DNA of 64,000 nucleotides from Anaspis maculata (Eukaryota; Arthropoda; Insecta; Coleoptera; Scraptiidae), in contig OX421968.1 of the NCBI GenBank assembly GCA_949128115.1, forward strand, positions 2,790,001 through 2,854,000, given 5' to 3'. The translations under genes were made by a program, and so were the position numbers. Each line of letters begins with the position of its first letter. The first letter of the stretch is position 1. The notes under the pieces are model-generated. The model was not told the origin of the DNA and searched no databases. It worked only from the letters and a program-made list of their open reading frames with translations. Shown here one piece after another: positions 44,524 through 55,258 of this stretch.

Positions 44524-47500
44524 CCTCGGAGGAAGTGAAACTTCTATAGATATGAATCAATCAGCAAACAACGTTCGAAGAGGTGTTCTTTTCGTATACC
44601 CGCTCCCTAACGGTTTGTATCATCTTGTTTTTCTTATTATCAATATTATTGGGGGCCCTCCAAATTTTCAAGATGCAAGAACTTTCTCATGACGATCATT
44701 GAGTATATCGTCATGTATGTCATAAGTGGAGCTTACGGGTCTATTGAAAATGTTTTCATCAATTGTCGTCGTGTCCGATTCATTCTTCACACTTGAAAAA
44801 AAAATTCTTTCGCAGAGGTCAAAAAAACTGTTTTTATTTTTTCTGCTGTGCAAGAAAACGATAAACATATGAGACATTAGATAACGATAATTCATATGTT
44901 TTGTTGCGTTCCCTAAATCGCGTTCCGTAAGCCCAAATATGAAGACAATTTTTTCGCAGTATAATTTTCTAAAGAAGAGGTGACCTCTTCAGTACACCTT
45001 TTTCAACTGCATTTTTTTCAATGTTCCTACTGGATAAGACTGTCAATTTTCGCGGATATGAGAAGCTTGAACTCTTTTCTTAGTAATTTCCATGCTACAT
45101 GGCTTCAAAACGCACAAGAGAGCCCTAAAACTTTTTTTTTCTGCTGGGCCGTCAAATTTTTGGCATGTTGATTTTGTAGTAGGGGAGACGCACAAATAAA
45201 TGAGATCTAGTCCAGGCGAATAAGTTCTACCGGAAAATATACCTACTTATAGAGATGGGCGCCGCGCCGACGCCGCGCCGACGCCGCGCCGCCGCCGACC
45301 ATATTTTGAGTGCCACCGCCGCCGACATGAGATGAACGGCGCGGCGCGCCGGCGGCGTCGCCGCCGGCAACCTCATCGGCGCCGCCGCCGGCGCGATTTT
45401 TGTTTTCATATATTTATTTTTTTATTCGTTCATTCAACGTCGGCCTATTTCTGCAACGAGACCTAACACCGACGCCGGTAAATGCTCTTCTCCACTATAC
45501 CGCTGTTCGTGCCGAAAGGGTGAATGTTTAAATAGAAGGTCAAGTTCAACAAACATCGGTAGTCTATTTTTGATACTCAAATATCTGTTTTTGAATTGAG
45601 GCGATTGAACCCATGGTATAGAAGAGAGTCACAACCTCCAAGTTCAAGATGAACATGTTTAATTTTGTTTATTGGAAGATATAGTCAGAAATGACATCTT
45701 TCCTGCTTTTTTGAAGCACAATGATTTTGATAGTGGTCAATGTTGATACATTTTTCGAAGACTGAATGTTTACGTACATATCATTGCTCTTTTGCTATTT
45801 CTACCCTCAACAAGTACCTTTATCCATGGGGTAGTTTCAGTTACTTCGACCTCGTGAACTCAAATCGTATTTTACCCATCATAATCGTACTCAGCGACCC
45901 AGAAAACATTAGAAAAGATACCCCACACCAAATCCTCCGTTGTTTTTGAAATTTGACTTTTTTTCAAAATGGCGCTTATTTTTCGACTTCCGGTGGCCGG
46001 ATCGTGAGATGGGTACTTAAGTCATACTAATTAGAGGCAAGTTGCTCTATATCGACCTCAAAAACTTATTTGTAGCGCAAGGAGTTCTTTTGAAGATTTT
46101 TTCCTATTTTTACCGCATGGAATTTTTTTTAGGAATACGGGCCAAATCGTTCAAATAGGTCTTGAGCAACTGTACCAAATGGCTTGCTTCAATCATCGAA
46201 TGCGGTATCTTTATGCGAACCACGGGCACTTTATGAGTCCTATGACGCCGACCACGCCGACCGCGCCGCCGCCGAATGACAGGTCGGCGTGTTCGCCGGC
46301 GGCGCCGCCGCCGCCGTTGTTCTTAGTGACACACGCCGCCGCCGCCTAGAATGGGGTCGGCGCCCATCTCTATTTACTTATACCTAACGACTCTGCGTTT
46401 TGTTGTAATACAATAAAACACGGCAAGGAAGAATATTTCCTGTTGAAACCAAGTCGCCTGCGCCTGCAGCCTGGATTGAATATTGGTTCGCGTCTCTCCT
46501 ACTATTAAATCAAAATATCGTAAGTTGGACGGCCCAGCAGAAAAGAATTCTTTTTGGGCTCCCTTGGGCGTTTCATAGTCATGTTGCTTCGCAACTACCA
46601 AGAAAAGAGTTCGAGGTCTCCATTCCTGCAAAAATTACGAGTGATATCCACTGGGGACATAGAAAGAAATGCTCTTGGAAAAGAGGTACTGAATAAGAAG
46701 TCACCACTTCTTTGAAAAATACTATTACAAGAAAAATTTCTTCATAATTAGGTTTAGGGAATGCGATTTAGTTGGGAACGCAACAGAACATATGAATGTA
46801 TCGTCTTCTTGCATAGAAGGAAAAATAAAAAGAGTTTTTTTGACCTCTGCCAAAGAATTTTTTTTTCAAGTGTGAAGAATGAATCGGACACGACGACAAT
46901 TGATGAAAACATTTTCAATAGACCCGTAACCTCCAGTTATGATATACATGACGATATACTCAATGATCGTCATGCGAAAGTTCTTGCATCTTGAAAATTT
47001 GGAGGGCCCCCATTGGCCCCCTAAGGGACAAAATATCGAGTGCTGCGGGTCAAATCGCTTGTCTCGGTATAAAGTATGCCCATGCAAAATCTCGTTACTG
47101 CACTCCAAAATGCAGTATCGATGAATTTTTAGGTGTGCACCGCTTTCACTAGAAGTCTCACTCATACCCCTAATACAATAAATATCTATTTTCATCAATA
47201 ATATTCTCCACAAATAATTATGCGAATGTGACATCGTGACGGATTCTCTTACTGTACGATTTTCCCCGTTATATTACAGCACGGTGAAAACTGTGTTCTG
47301 GCAGGCACAGCATGGAAATCTAATAATCTCCACAAAGTATAAGAATGTCGTTTGGAAAACTCGATCTGGTATTAATTTTAATTGAAATAACAAAAACAAA
47401 ACCACAATAATTTAACAAAAACAAAACAAAAATAACATAAACAAATCAACAAAGCGCAAAAATTAACAAGAGAACAGCTCGGAACTTTGCTTCGATTCGA

Positions 47501-48037
47501 TTCGAAAATGTAACGGTAATCGTCTGCACATGTGAACATGAATTGTCATGGTTCAGACAAATGACAGAAAAGAAAAATGACGGCGAATGAGAGCGCCACG
47601 CAGTGGTCACAATGATAACTTTAAGCCAAGTCGAGAACCATTCCTGTCGGGTCACCAGCACAGTCCAGTGTCGGCGACGGGTTGGCGATACGCATTACGA
47701 AGATAAATTATTAATCATTTTCGGTTGTAATTGACACTTCCGTTGAGTTAGAATTCATCGATAAAATTAAATTTTAGTTTATGATGGAAGCTGTTGTCCT
47801 TAAAACACAATGCAAGCGGTAAAAGAATACTAACTGTAAAGAATAGAATCGAACGCGGCAACAGCTTACTCCCATTTTCTCGGACGAGACACTGGTCACC
47901 CCAAGGGCCTGACATAACGTTACACCTCCGCGTTACACACCCTCGTTATATGTACCGCGAATTCACTCCCATGTGTGGTTCTGCGTTAGTTGTGTGTTGT
48001 GATCTAGGCGCGAGAATAGAAGTTTCACTTCAAAAAG
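44496..48037. mobile_element. Unclassified 2.9-kb repeat, copy 2
   Basis: It matches copy 1 (33830-36713) end to end at high identity but lacks the parts of copy 1 at about 33990-34215 and 34833-35125. It keeps a stretch near 46845-46905 that copy 1 has lost, and it carries a hAT insertion (45250-46372). AAAA follows the right end in both copies. Confidence 0.85.
45250..46372. mobile_element. 1,123-bp hAT element with GCC-rich subterminal arrays
   Basis: The TIRs TAGAGATGGGCGCCG and CGGCGCCCATCTCTA are exact inverses. The flanks CCTACTTA (45242-45249) and TTTACTTA (46373-46380) form an 8-bp duplication with two mismatches; copy 1 at 34785-34800 shows the empty site. Subterminal GCCGCC/GGCGGC arrays lie at 45261-45400 and 46245-46360, around an AT-rich noncoding middle. 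No transposase is present. Confidence 0.9.
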
Positions 48038-48094
48038 TGATCAGGTAGGCACCAAGACCTTTTAAACTCTTATTTTGCAACTATAGTACCTATA

Positions 48095-48250
48095 ATACAT
48101 GGTGTATGTTTTCATGGCTTGTTTCTTTGGCTTGTCCATGTCCATGTCCTAGACGCTTTTGAGCCTTCATTGATAACTCGATACATTCATTCACCTGAAT
48201 GAGTTCACGGGCGAGACTTAAGACTTCAAGCCAAAGCTTAACTATCAGCC
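48095..48250 (+). pseudogene. Decayed inverted copy of the 44119-44470 sequence
   Basis: GTCCTAGACGCTTTTGAGCC and CACCTGAATGAGTTCACGGG match the minus strand of 44119-44470 in order. About 100 bp is deleted between them and the frame is destroyed. Confidence 0.7.
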
Positions 48251-48752
48251 GTATGTTTCATTCCAGAGCAAGTTCAAAGAAGAACTTTGGAATTAAAAAA
48301 CGCTTTTCTGATGTTTGGCAATCGCGGATCTGGCGATTTGGCGGTTTTATTTTTATATTATATGAAAGTTTGAGCAAGGGTGGTTGTTCCAGGTGAGAAA
48401 AGTCTCTTGATGTATTTTCCTTAATGAAAAACAGCTGCATTTTTTGGTGTCAATTGTACCAATTATAAAAAAAGTTATGAACAAATCATGAAAATTAGTT
48501 TTTTCGATTTTTTGTTTCAAATTGTCATGGTATGTTGATAAATGCTTTGCATGTGTTAGTTCATACATGAAGCAGTAAAACATACTGCAGAACATTCCTC
48601 CTTTCACACTTATGTTTCCTAACCAGCTGCAGCAAAATCTGCAAAATATGCTCCCAGCGCCCATATTTGGTATAATTTGAGGCGCATCCTGGCGATGTTT
48701 GACAATTTTCCACAGGAATTCTTCCATATCTGTAGTGTGTTTCTGAATAAAT
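48251..48752. other. Stretch with no gene recognised
   Basis: A 124-codon ORF on the minus strand (48353-48727) starts MEEFLWKIVKHRQDAPQI and later becomes low-complexity. It has no known domain and no convincing splice sites. No repeat match was found in this window. Confidence 0.4.
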
Positions 48753-48957
48753 ATCGAGGTTCTTCTGTCTACACTACTTTATAAAGGCGTTGTCTATTTT
48801 TTGACCAATATATATTTTGAGCTAGCGCTCATCATCAGGGTTTTTTTGCTACAAATAAATATATAAATGGAATGAACATACAGAAACCAAAAGTCAAAAT
48901 AACTCACTTTTTAGTCGCCTTTATAAAGTAGTGTAGACAGAAGAACCTCGATGTTTG
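48753..48957 (-). mobile_element. Small inverted-end element, Penelope-like terminal region
   Basis: ATCGAGGTTCTTCTGTCTAC with the following 17 bp is mirrored exactly at 48922-48957. Between the arms, on the minus strand, lies a hammerhead-like motif. Inverted terminal repeats plus a hammerhead are characteristic of Penelope-like terminal repeats and related small retroelements. There is no coding region. Confidence 0.5.
48802..48837 (-). ncRNA. Degenerate hammerhead-ribozyme-like motif
   Basis: Read on the minus strand: CTGATGA, then a GAGC-GCTA-GCTC stem II, then AAAAT where GAAAT is expected, ending near TTGGTC. The first core and stem II are good; the A for G in the second core would impair catalysis. 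The assignment is by motif only. Confidence 0.45.
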
Positions 48958-49209
48958 CAAAGTTATTTTTCGTGCTGCCATAACCGAAAATGACAATATG
49001 CGCTCGGTGTCCTGCACTGTAATATTCAGAAAAAGATCTAGAGCGGCAAAGTAAAAAGTACACGTAAAAAATAAACTAACCTCGCAAAATCATTCACAAT
49101 TCAAGAGAGATCACGTTTCCAATGTTATAGCTTGAAATTTTCGGTTTAAATCAGTTGAAATTATAGATAATTACTTTGAAAATTGATGTTTTAGGGTCAT
49201 TTTTCTAAT

Positions 49210-49680
49210 AGCTGTTGGTGGTTGGTCATATGGGGATCTGATAGGACCGATAACAAAAGGAAAAATACTTGAAAAGTTGATCGACTTGGAAAACCTCCTA
49301 ATTCTTAACAACGGCAACAAAACTAGATTCAACGCATTCAATGGAAACCTAACAGCATTAGATGTAACCTTTTGCGACCCTTCACTGGCAGCAATATCAA
49401 CATGGAACACAGACGAATATTTACACGGAAGCGACCATTTTCCAATTGAAATTAGTGGTGACACAAAATCCCAGTTCCCTTTCCACGGACAATCAAGATG
49501 GAAACTTGATCGTGCTAATTGGGAGATCTTTTCTGGTGTGGTGGACAATCACCTCATGAAAGAAGACAATCGAGAACAGATGAGAAACGCAACAGACGAG
49601 GTCACTGTTTTTACTGAAACCATTAAAAAAGTTGCAGAATTGCAGTTGATAAAACTACTCCAAAATATAGAGATAGAGTG
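49210..49680 (+). pseudogene. LINE AP-endonuclease C-terminal part
   Basis: The frame reads LENLLILNNGNKTRFN, then LTALDVTFCDPSLA and finally HGSDHFPIEI. The SDH triad near the end is the conserved catalytic histidine region of AP-like endonucleases, which nick target DNA to start reverse transcription. The N-terminal half with the catalytic glutamate is missing. The frame continues to a stop at 49681, where the next frame takes over (MIPWWNREC). Confidence 0.85.
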
Positions 49681-51085
49681 ATACCATGGTGGAATAGAGA
49701 GTGTGAGTTAGCAGTAAAAGAGAAGAAAAAGGCATTCAACAGATTGAAGAAAGTTAGCATTCTTGAAAACTTACTCCAATTTAAAAAATATCGTGCGAAA
49801 GCGAGATCCACTTTAAAGAAAAGTAAAAAGGAAGCATGGGCAAAGTACGTCTCCTCATCGCAAATCAACACTCCTCCAAGCGAAGCCTGGAAAAAGATTA
49901 TAACAATACGAAGAAGCAACACTCAGCACCACATTTTAGAGATCAATACGGGGGATCAAACTGTAGAAACACCAAAAGAAATTGTAGGAATACTAGCGAC
50001 ACACTTTCAAGAAAAATCCAGTAATGAAAATTATTATGCGAATTTCCTGGCCAATGTGAATGTGAAATACCCACAGGAGGGACAAGTGTTTGATCTGAAA
50101 AATGATGATGGTGATCTCAATGCCAAGATTGACAAGCTGGAGTTAATCAGCGCCCTAGACGATACCAAAAATTCTACTCCCGGACCAGACGACATCCCCT
50201 ACATTTTTCTGAAAAATATCTCTTTCCAAGCAAAAGCACACCTACTCAAAATATTCAATAGGATTTGGATTTCTCACCAACTCCCATCTAGTTGGTCAGA
50301 CGCAACAACTGTTCCAGTATGCAACCACACAAGCCGAAAGATAAAATGGACTCATACAGGCCAATTTCATTGACATGCACAATGAGGAAACTATTTGAAA
50401 AAATAGTAAATAAAAGACTTATGTGGTATTTGGAACGCAATAACTTACTCGCATCTGAACAAACAGGCTTTAGAAAATCAAGATGTACCACTGACAACCT
50501 TGTCGTTCTACAGTCTGAAATCCATGAATCCTTTGCAAACAGACAACAGGTTATGGCAGTTTTCTTTGACCTAGAAAAAGCATATGATATGACATGGAAG
50601 CATGGGATTCTTAGAAAACTCAGAGACTGGAACCTTAACGGGAATATCATGCACTTTATCAAGAACTTCCTGAACAATCGGACCTTCCGGGTGCGAGTGA
50701 ATGGCGAGACATCAGATCAGAAAAACCTCGAAAACGGAACCCCATAAGTAGCTAATCTCAACGTCACATTTTTCTTATTGCAGTTAACGATGCAACTCGC
50801 GGAATTCTTCTACCTGTCAAAGCTCTGCAATATGCTGACGATTTGGTAATCTACATAAAAGGAAAGAACCCTCATACCATGGAAAAAAATTTACAACGTG
50901 CTATTGCAAAAGTAGAGAGCTCGGCCAATAACGTAGGCTATAAATTTTCAACAAACAAGACAAGGTGCATGTTGTTCTCAAAAAAAGCTTGTGTGAATGT
51001 ATCACACCTAAAAATCTACGACAAACCGATCGAAACTGTTGACAGCCATAAATTCCTCGGTATGCACTTTCGACTCACAGCTTAA
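49678..51085 (+). pseudogene. LINE reverse transcriptase, frame-broken
   Basis: The first piece (49678-50330) starts MIPWWNRECELAVKEKKKAF, the usual linker before RT, and includes NSTPGPDDIPYIFLKN. A shift leads to 50345-50745 with DSYRPISLTCTMRKLFEKIV, TGFRKSRCTTDN and VFFDLEKAYDMTW (first catalytic aspartate). After NGTP there is a stop where GVPQGS would normally follow. The catalytic YADD box is at about 50831 (LQYADDLVIYIKG), followed by KTRCMLFSK and HKFLGMHF. The order and spacing are those of a normal LINE RT; the breaks make it inactive. Confidence 0.88.
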
Positions 51086-51369
51086 ATGGGACATTCACCT
51101 TAAACATCTCAAACAGCAATGCCAAAAAGGATTGGGACTCTTGAAAACACTAGCAAGTCATTCATGGTGAGCCGACACAACAGTTCTCCTGCGACTCTAC
51201 AAGAGCATTGTGCTACCGAAAATTGACTACGGATCAATAGTCTACGACTCTGCCAGCAATACCCTCCTGAAAACAATCGACACAGTAGGTACACTCTACG
51301 GCTCTCAGAATTTGCACCGGTGCTTACCGGACCAGCCCAGTAACAAGCATCATTAACACCTCCAGAAAC

Positions 51370-51660
51370 ATGCCACTTACATTCAGAAGACAACAGCTGA
51401 CACTTTCTTATGCAGCTCGCATTGTACAAAATTTAGACAATCCAGCTCACAAGTTCACCTTTGCCCGGCGATTCCAACGACTTTTCGAAAGGATGAAAAG
51501 TAATGCAAAACCTTTCTATGAAAAACTCAACAATATTCTACAGAACGTTGACTTCACTTTCCCAGACCTTATAACCTCAATTCAAACAGATGCCCCACCC
51601 TGGCGTTTCAAACCCCCACAAGCCATAACCGATCTCGAAAGTTTCCAAAATCCGAAATAA
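51370..51660 (+). pseudogene. LINE ORF2 region between RT and RNase H
   Basis: The frame PLTFRRQQLTLSYAARI through PDLITSIQTDAPPW is the conserved connection seen in I-type elements, where residues before it (about 51180-51360) cover the VLPKIDYGSIVYDSAS region in another frame. It has no catalytic role of its own. Confidence 0.7.
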
Positions 51661-51719
51661 ACCCACTTGTGATCCAGAACGAATTTAAAAATATCTGTGA
51701 TAAGTTTGAAACACCGCGA

Positions 51720-52168
51720 GTAACAGTGCGAGTACCATACACGGACGCCTCAAAAAGTGAAACAGGAGTTTGGTGTGCAGTGATTATAAACTCTGAAAAC
51801 TCAGCGACCTTTAGATGATGATGGGAATCCACAACGCAGAACTGTATGTCATATTACAAGCCATTAACATATCAGCCAACCTCACTGGTGATTGGGAAGA
51901 AGTCGGCGGCACGCCGCCGGCTCCCCAAGCACCAGCCATCGCCCAAACCATCGTTGCTATCTGCACCGACTCTATGACCGCTATCAAAGCTCTACAAAAA
52001 CCCTACCCGAATGACACAGTAGTGCAGTTGATCCAGCAAAAGATATGCGAAGTCGAAAGCATAAATCGAAGAGTGGTCCTTGTGTGGGTGCCATCACATG
52101 TTGGAATCCCTGGGAACGAGAGAGCAGACTCGGAGGCGGCGGGCGCGCGAGTCTTCTTTGGCTCAGTC
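51720..52168 (+). pseudogene. LINE RNase H domain, frame-broken
   Basis: RNase H degrades the RNA strand after reverse transcription. The first aspartate lies in PYTDASKSETGVWC (about 51735), the glutamate in HNAELYVILQAI, the second aspartate in ICTDSMTAIKAL, and the final one in HVGIPGNERADSEA. All four acidic positions are present, but a stop and shift near 51814 separate the first from the rest. Presence of this domain supports I-clade or a related placement. Confidence 0.85.
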
Positions 52169-52547
52169 TGAGATGGGGCTGCTTCGTTCGGACCTGAAAC
52201 TCCACCTGAGGTCGCTTATGTTACATCGGTGGGACATCGAATGGCGTTCAACGGAAACAAAATTAGTTGCGATCAAGAAAAATGTTGAACCATGGATATC
52301 CTCAGCCTCATCCAGAAGAATCCAAATTGTCACAACAAGGATAAGAATAGGACATACACGAATGACACATGAGTACTTGATCACCAAAACCGACCCCCCG
52401 ATGTGCAATAACTGTGGTGACCGCAGCTCGATACTTCATGCTATCATGGGATGCAATGCAGCTGATGACCATCAACTTTTACTCCCGGAAAATGAGGACA
52501 AACTCATTGAAGTCCACAAACGAAAAAACATGTATGATCATATTTAA
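52168..52547 (+). pseudogene. LINE ORF2 C-terminus with zinc knuckle
   Basis: The frame includes VTTRIRIGHTRMTHEYLITK, followed by CNNCGDRSSILHAIMGC, a C-x2-C...H...C knuckle, and ends in KRKNMYDHI. This is the usual end of I/Jockey-type ORF2. The frame begins upstream at 52080 as a shadow of the RNase H end. Confidence 0.8.
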
Positions 52548-52783
52548 GATACCTACCTGTACTGCAATTCATGTTAAACTTGAAATTTGGTAACACCTAC
52601 TAATTGTTGTTGCTAATAACATTTTATGTTGATGCAACGTTGAAATGCATAATAAAAAATAAATAAATCAAGGGTAAGGGTTTTTTTTCCTAAAGTCTTG
52701 CCACACTCATTTTGAATTTCTATGTAAGACCTACTACCTGAAATTTATATACTGTTCTAATACATACCCTTATTTTACCTTGT

Positions 52784-52828
52784 AGACGACGTCTTGACAA
52801 TGGCTTAATGCCGAAACGCGCGTCGACC
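52784..52828 (+). ncRNA. Second degenerate hammerhead-like motif
   Basis: The sequence TTGACAA, stem TGGC-TTAA-TGCC, then GAAACGCGCGTC follows the hammerhead order (core, stem II, GAAA, short stem III, UC). The first core departs from CTGATGA at three positions, so catalysis is unlikely; it is best read as a decayed relic. Confidence 0.4.
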
Positions 52829-52840
52829 AAATAAATAATA

Positions 52841-53742
52841 CAGGGTTATTCAAAAGTCCTGAATAAAATTCATAATTTTTTTCCATATTTATTTCGGAAA
52901 AACGCTCGAACAGGTCGATTTCTAAAAACGGTAAGCCGTTTTTTCGTGACACGTGTCATGTTCTACCGTCAACCCCCTAACCCCAAGCCACCCTTAGTAT
53001 TTTTTTTCAAATGGCACCCTATGGCTTGTGGGGGCTCGTTGAAAAGCTCGTCAAAAGCTCTATTCAGATCTACCATTGAAAATTAGATCGGACGCTTCAC
53101 CATGAAGTTTTGAGGAACCCCAGTTTTACTCAACAGTCCGGAATAAAATTCATAATTTTTTTCCATATCTATTTCGAAAAAAACGCTCGAACAGGTCGAT
53201 TTCTAAAAATGGTAAGCCGTTTTTTCATGATACGTGTCATGTTCTACCGTCAACCCCCTAACCCCAAGCCACCCTGAGTATTTTCTCTCAAATGGCACCC
53301 GGCAAATGGGTGGCTTGGGGTTTGGGGGTTGACGGTAGAACATGACACGTGTCATGGAAAAACGGCTTACATTTTTTAGAAATCGACCTGTTCGAGCGTT
53401 TTTTCCGAAATAAATATGGAAAAAAATTATGAATTTTATTCCGGACTGTTAAGTAAAACTGGGGTTCCTCAAAACTTCATGGTGAAGCGTCCGATCTAGT
53501 TTTCAATGGTAGATCTGAATAGAGTTTTTGACAAGCTTTCCAACGAGCCCCCACAAGCCATAGGGTGCCATTTGAAAAAAAATACTAAGGGTGACTTGGG
53601 GTTAGGGGGTTGACGGTAGAACATGACACGTGTCATGAAAAAACGGTTTACCGTTTTTAGAAATCGACCTGTTCGAGCGTTTTTTCCGAAATAAATATGG
53701 AAAAAAATTATGAATTTTATTCCGGACTTATGAATAACCCTG
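52841..53742. mobile_element. 902-bp perfect-looking palindrome with CAGGGTTATTC ends
   Basis: CAGGGTTATTCA and TGAATAACCCTG are the ends, and TA flanks both. Each half has two direct copies of a roughly 290-bp unit (starting at about 52857 and 53143), mirrored as two inverted copies in the other half. Shared blocks include ATAAAATTCATAATTTTTTT and GACACGTGTCATGTTCTACC. It is a Tc1/mariner-type foldback by target and ends. Confidence 0.88.
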
Positions 53743-53793
53743 TATATAAAAACAAGTGTGGCAAGACTTTAAGAAAAAACCCTCACCCTTAAT

Positions 53794-54844
53794 ATATTTA
53801 AAGCCACTTAAAGAAAAAGCAACATCAATGCTGGAAACATACTTCAATTTATTAAAAAAATAAATGAATAAAAAAAAACAGAAAACATATTATATGCAAC
53901 AAAGTACTGAAACAACGTACAATTACAAAAAAGCGTTGTGGTCGGAGGTGAGAAACTCGTCCCACGAGTAGTGAAGCCTCCTTGATCAACAGTTTTTTGA
54001 CATGGCTTTTAAATGACAATAAAGGTAACTTTTTTTATTTCATCTGGGACTTCATTGAAGAATCTGATGGCATGCTAATTGCTGGCCATACGAGACCGGG
54101 TGAGCCGCAGAGGAGCAGGACGCAAAAGCTGCTTATTCTTTGTATCGTGCACATGAATATCTGAATTCGCGGAGTACTCCGATATAGTTATTTATGTACC
54201 ATGGGCATAAAGTGCCACTTTTTTCCCCGCTGTGCGAGATTGCGACCGAGGCCGTAGGCCGAGGGAAGCAAGCACAAGGGGAAAAACGCACTTTAGCCCA
54301 AGGTGCATACAATGTTTTTTGCACTGGTTAGTGCAAGACTGAAAATTTCGAGTTATTGAGTCGTTGAAAAATTGTCATGGCAGCGCTGATTACTTGGTGG
54401 TACGTCGCACGATCTACCATGCGATCAACAAAATTCGGAATGGGGGTAGGCTGTTCCCCAAGAAAGCAGCTTGACATCGTGAAATTTAACCAGGTCATAG
54501 CCTACCAGATCGTATGGACGAGTGGCAGGTTACCTCTATCACCTATCTTGAACACGTAGCTGCCGGGGCCCCATCGCTTACTAGCATAAAACAGATATTT
54601 ATTGGTTTTGGTATGTAAACGTGCTAGTTTTGTTGTTCTTGTAGTCTTCCGTGTTCCCTACAAATTGAAGTCAATTTTACATCGCATCAAGTAGTTACGT
54701 CAAAATAGAAGGTGACGTCTCCTCTGACGGATCAAGAGCGCTCGTTGCCATGACGACTTTTTTGCCCAAGGGCTAAAAAGAGTCACTTTAGGCCCTGTTT
54801 TGAGGTCGTAAAATAACGCATTTAAAATAGGTAGTGCAAAATTA
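53794..54844. other. Stretch with no gene recognised, one MITE
   Basis: It is AT-rich to mixed sequence. ORFs of 60 codons at 53982 and 54377 have no recognisable content. The only defined feature is the MITE at 54193-54313. Confidence 0.5.
54193..54313. mobile_element. Small MITE with TGTACCATGGGC ends
   Basis: TGTACCATGGGCATAAAGTG and TTTTTTCCCC on the left mirror GGGGAAAAACGCACTTTAGC and the following bases on the right. The middle holds an inner stem CCGAGGCCGTAGGCCGAGG. The target duplication is unclear. Confidence 0.65.
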
Positions 54845-55258
54845 GTATATTATATACCAAGGTTGAGAAAGTATTATTATAGCTGAAGCGCCAGTTTAGA
54901 TCCCGAAGCGCAGCTGAGGGATATAAGGCGCTGAAGCTATAATAATTTTCTCGACCGTGGTTTATATAGTATTTTTTTCACTACTAGCCGTGAAGTGCAT
55001 CATTATTAACCTCTCCCTGAATTAGGATGGCGATTTTTAAGTAGTAAAAAAAATACTATATAAACCACGGTTGAGAAAATTATTATAGCTTCAGCGCCTT
55101 ATATCCCTCAGCTGCGCTTCGGGATCTAAACTGGCGCTTCAGCTATAATAATACTTTCCCAACCTTGGTATATAATATACTATTTTTTACTGCTAGAAAA
55201 ACGCCTTTTTAGTTCAGGAACAGGTTAATAATGATGTACTTCACGGCTAGTAGTGAAA
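54845..55258. repeat. Two-level palindrome
   Basis: AGTATATTATATACCAAGGT at 54845 is mirrored near 55175, and within each half AAGCGCCAGTTTAGATCCCG is followed by a local inverted match (GCTGAAGC... against GCTATAATAA). A separate block, CACTACTAGCCGTGAAGTGC at 54980, is mirrored at 55230-55255 beyond the first palindrome. It is noncoding, and the right edge touches the LINE fragment. Confidence 0.85.

Larger units (their letters stand above)
49195..52665 (+). mobile_element. Decayed I-type LINE with endonuclease, RT and RNase H
   Basis: Domains follow in normal order: endonuclease C-terminus (49210-49560), linker, RT (about 50100-51100), thumb region, RNase H (51720-52140) and a C-terminal zinc knuckle (about 52400). 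The 5' end is truncated inside the endonuclease. The 3' end is an AATAAAAAATAAATAAATC run at about 52650-52668. At least five frame breaks separate the pieces. Confidence 0.88.
52671..53793 (+). mobile_element. Penelope-like inverted-end element with nested palindrome
   Basis: AAGGGTAAGGGTTTTTTTTC and AAAGTCTTGCCACACT at the left are mirrored at 53752-53793. A hammerhead-like motif lies just before the nested palindrome (52841-53742). It resembles the 48753-48957 element in design though not in sequence. It abuts the 3' end of the I-type LINE. Confidence 0.5.

Noticed and set aside
48353..48727. 124-aa minus-strand ORF as an exon
   Set aside because: Only the first third looks protein-like, the rest is low-complexity, and splice sites are weak.
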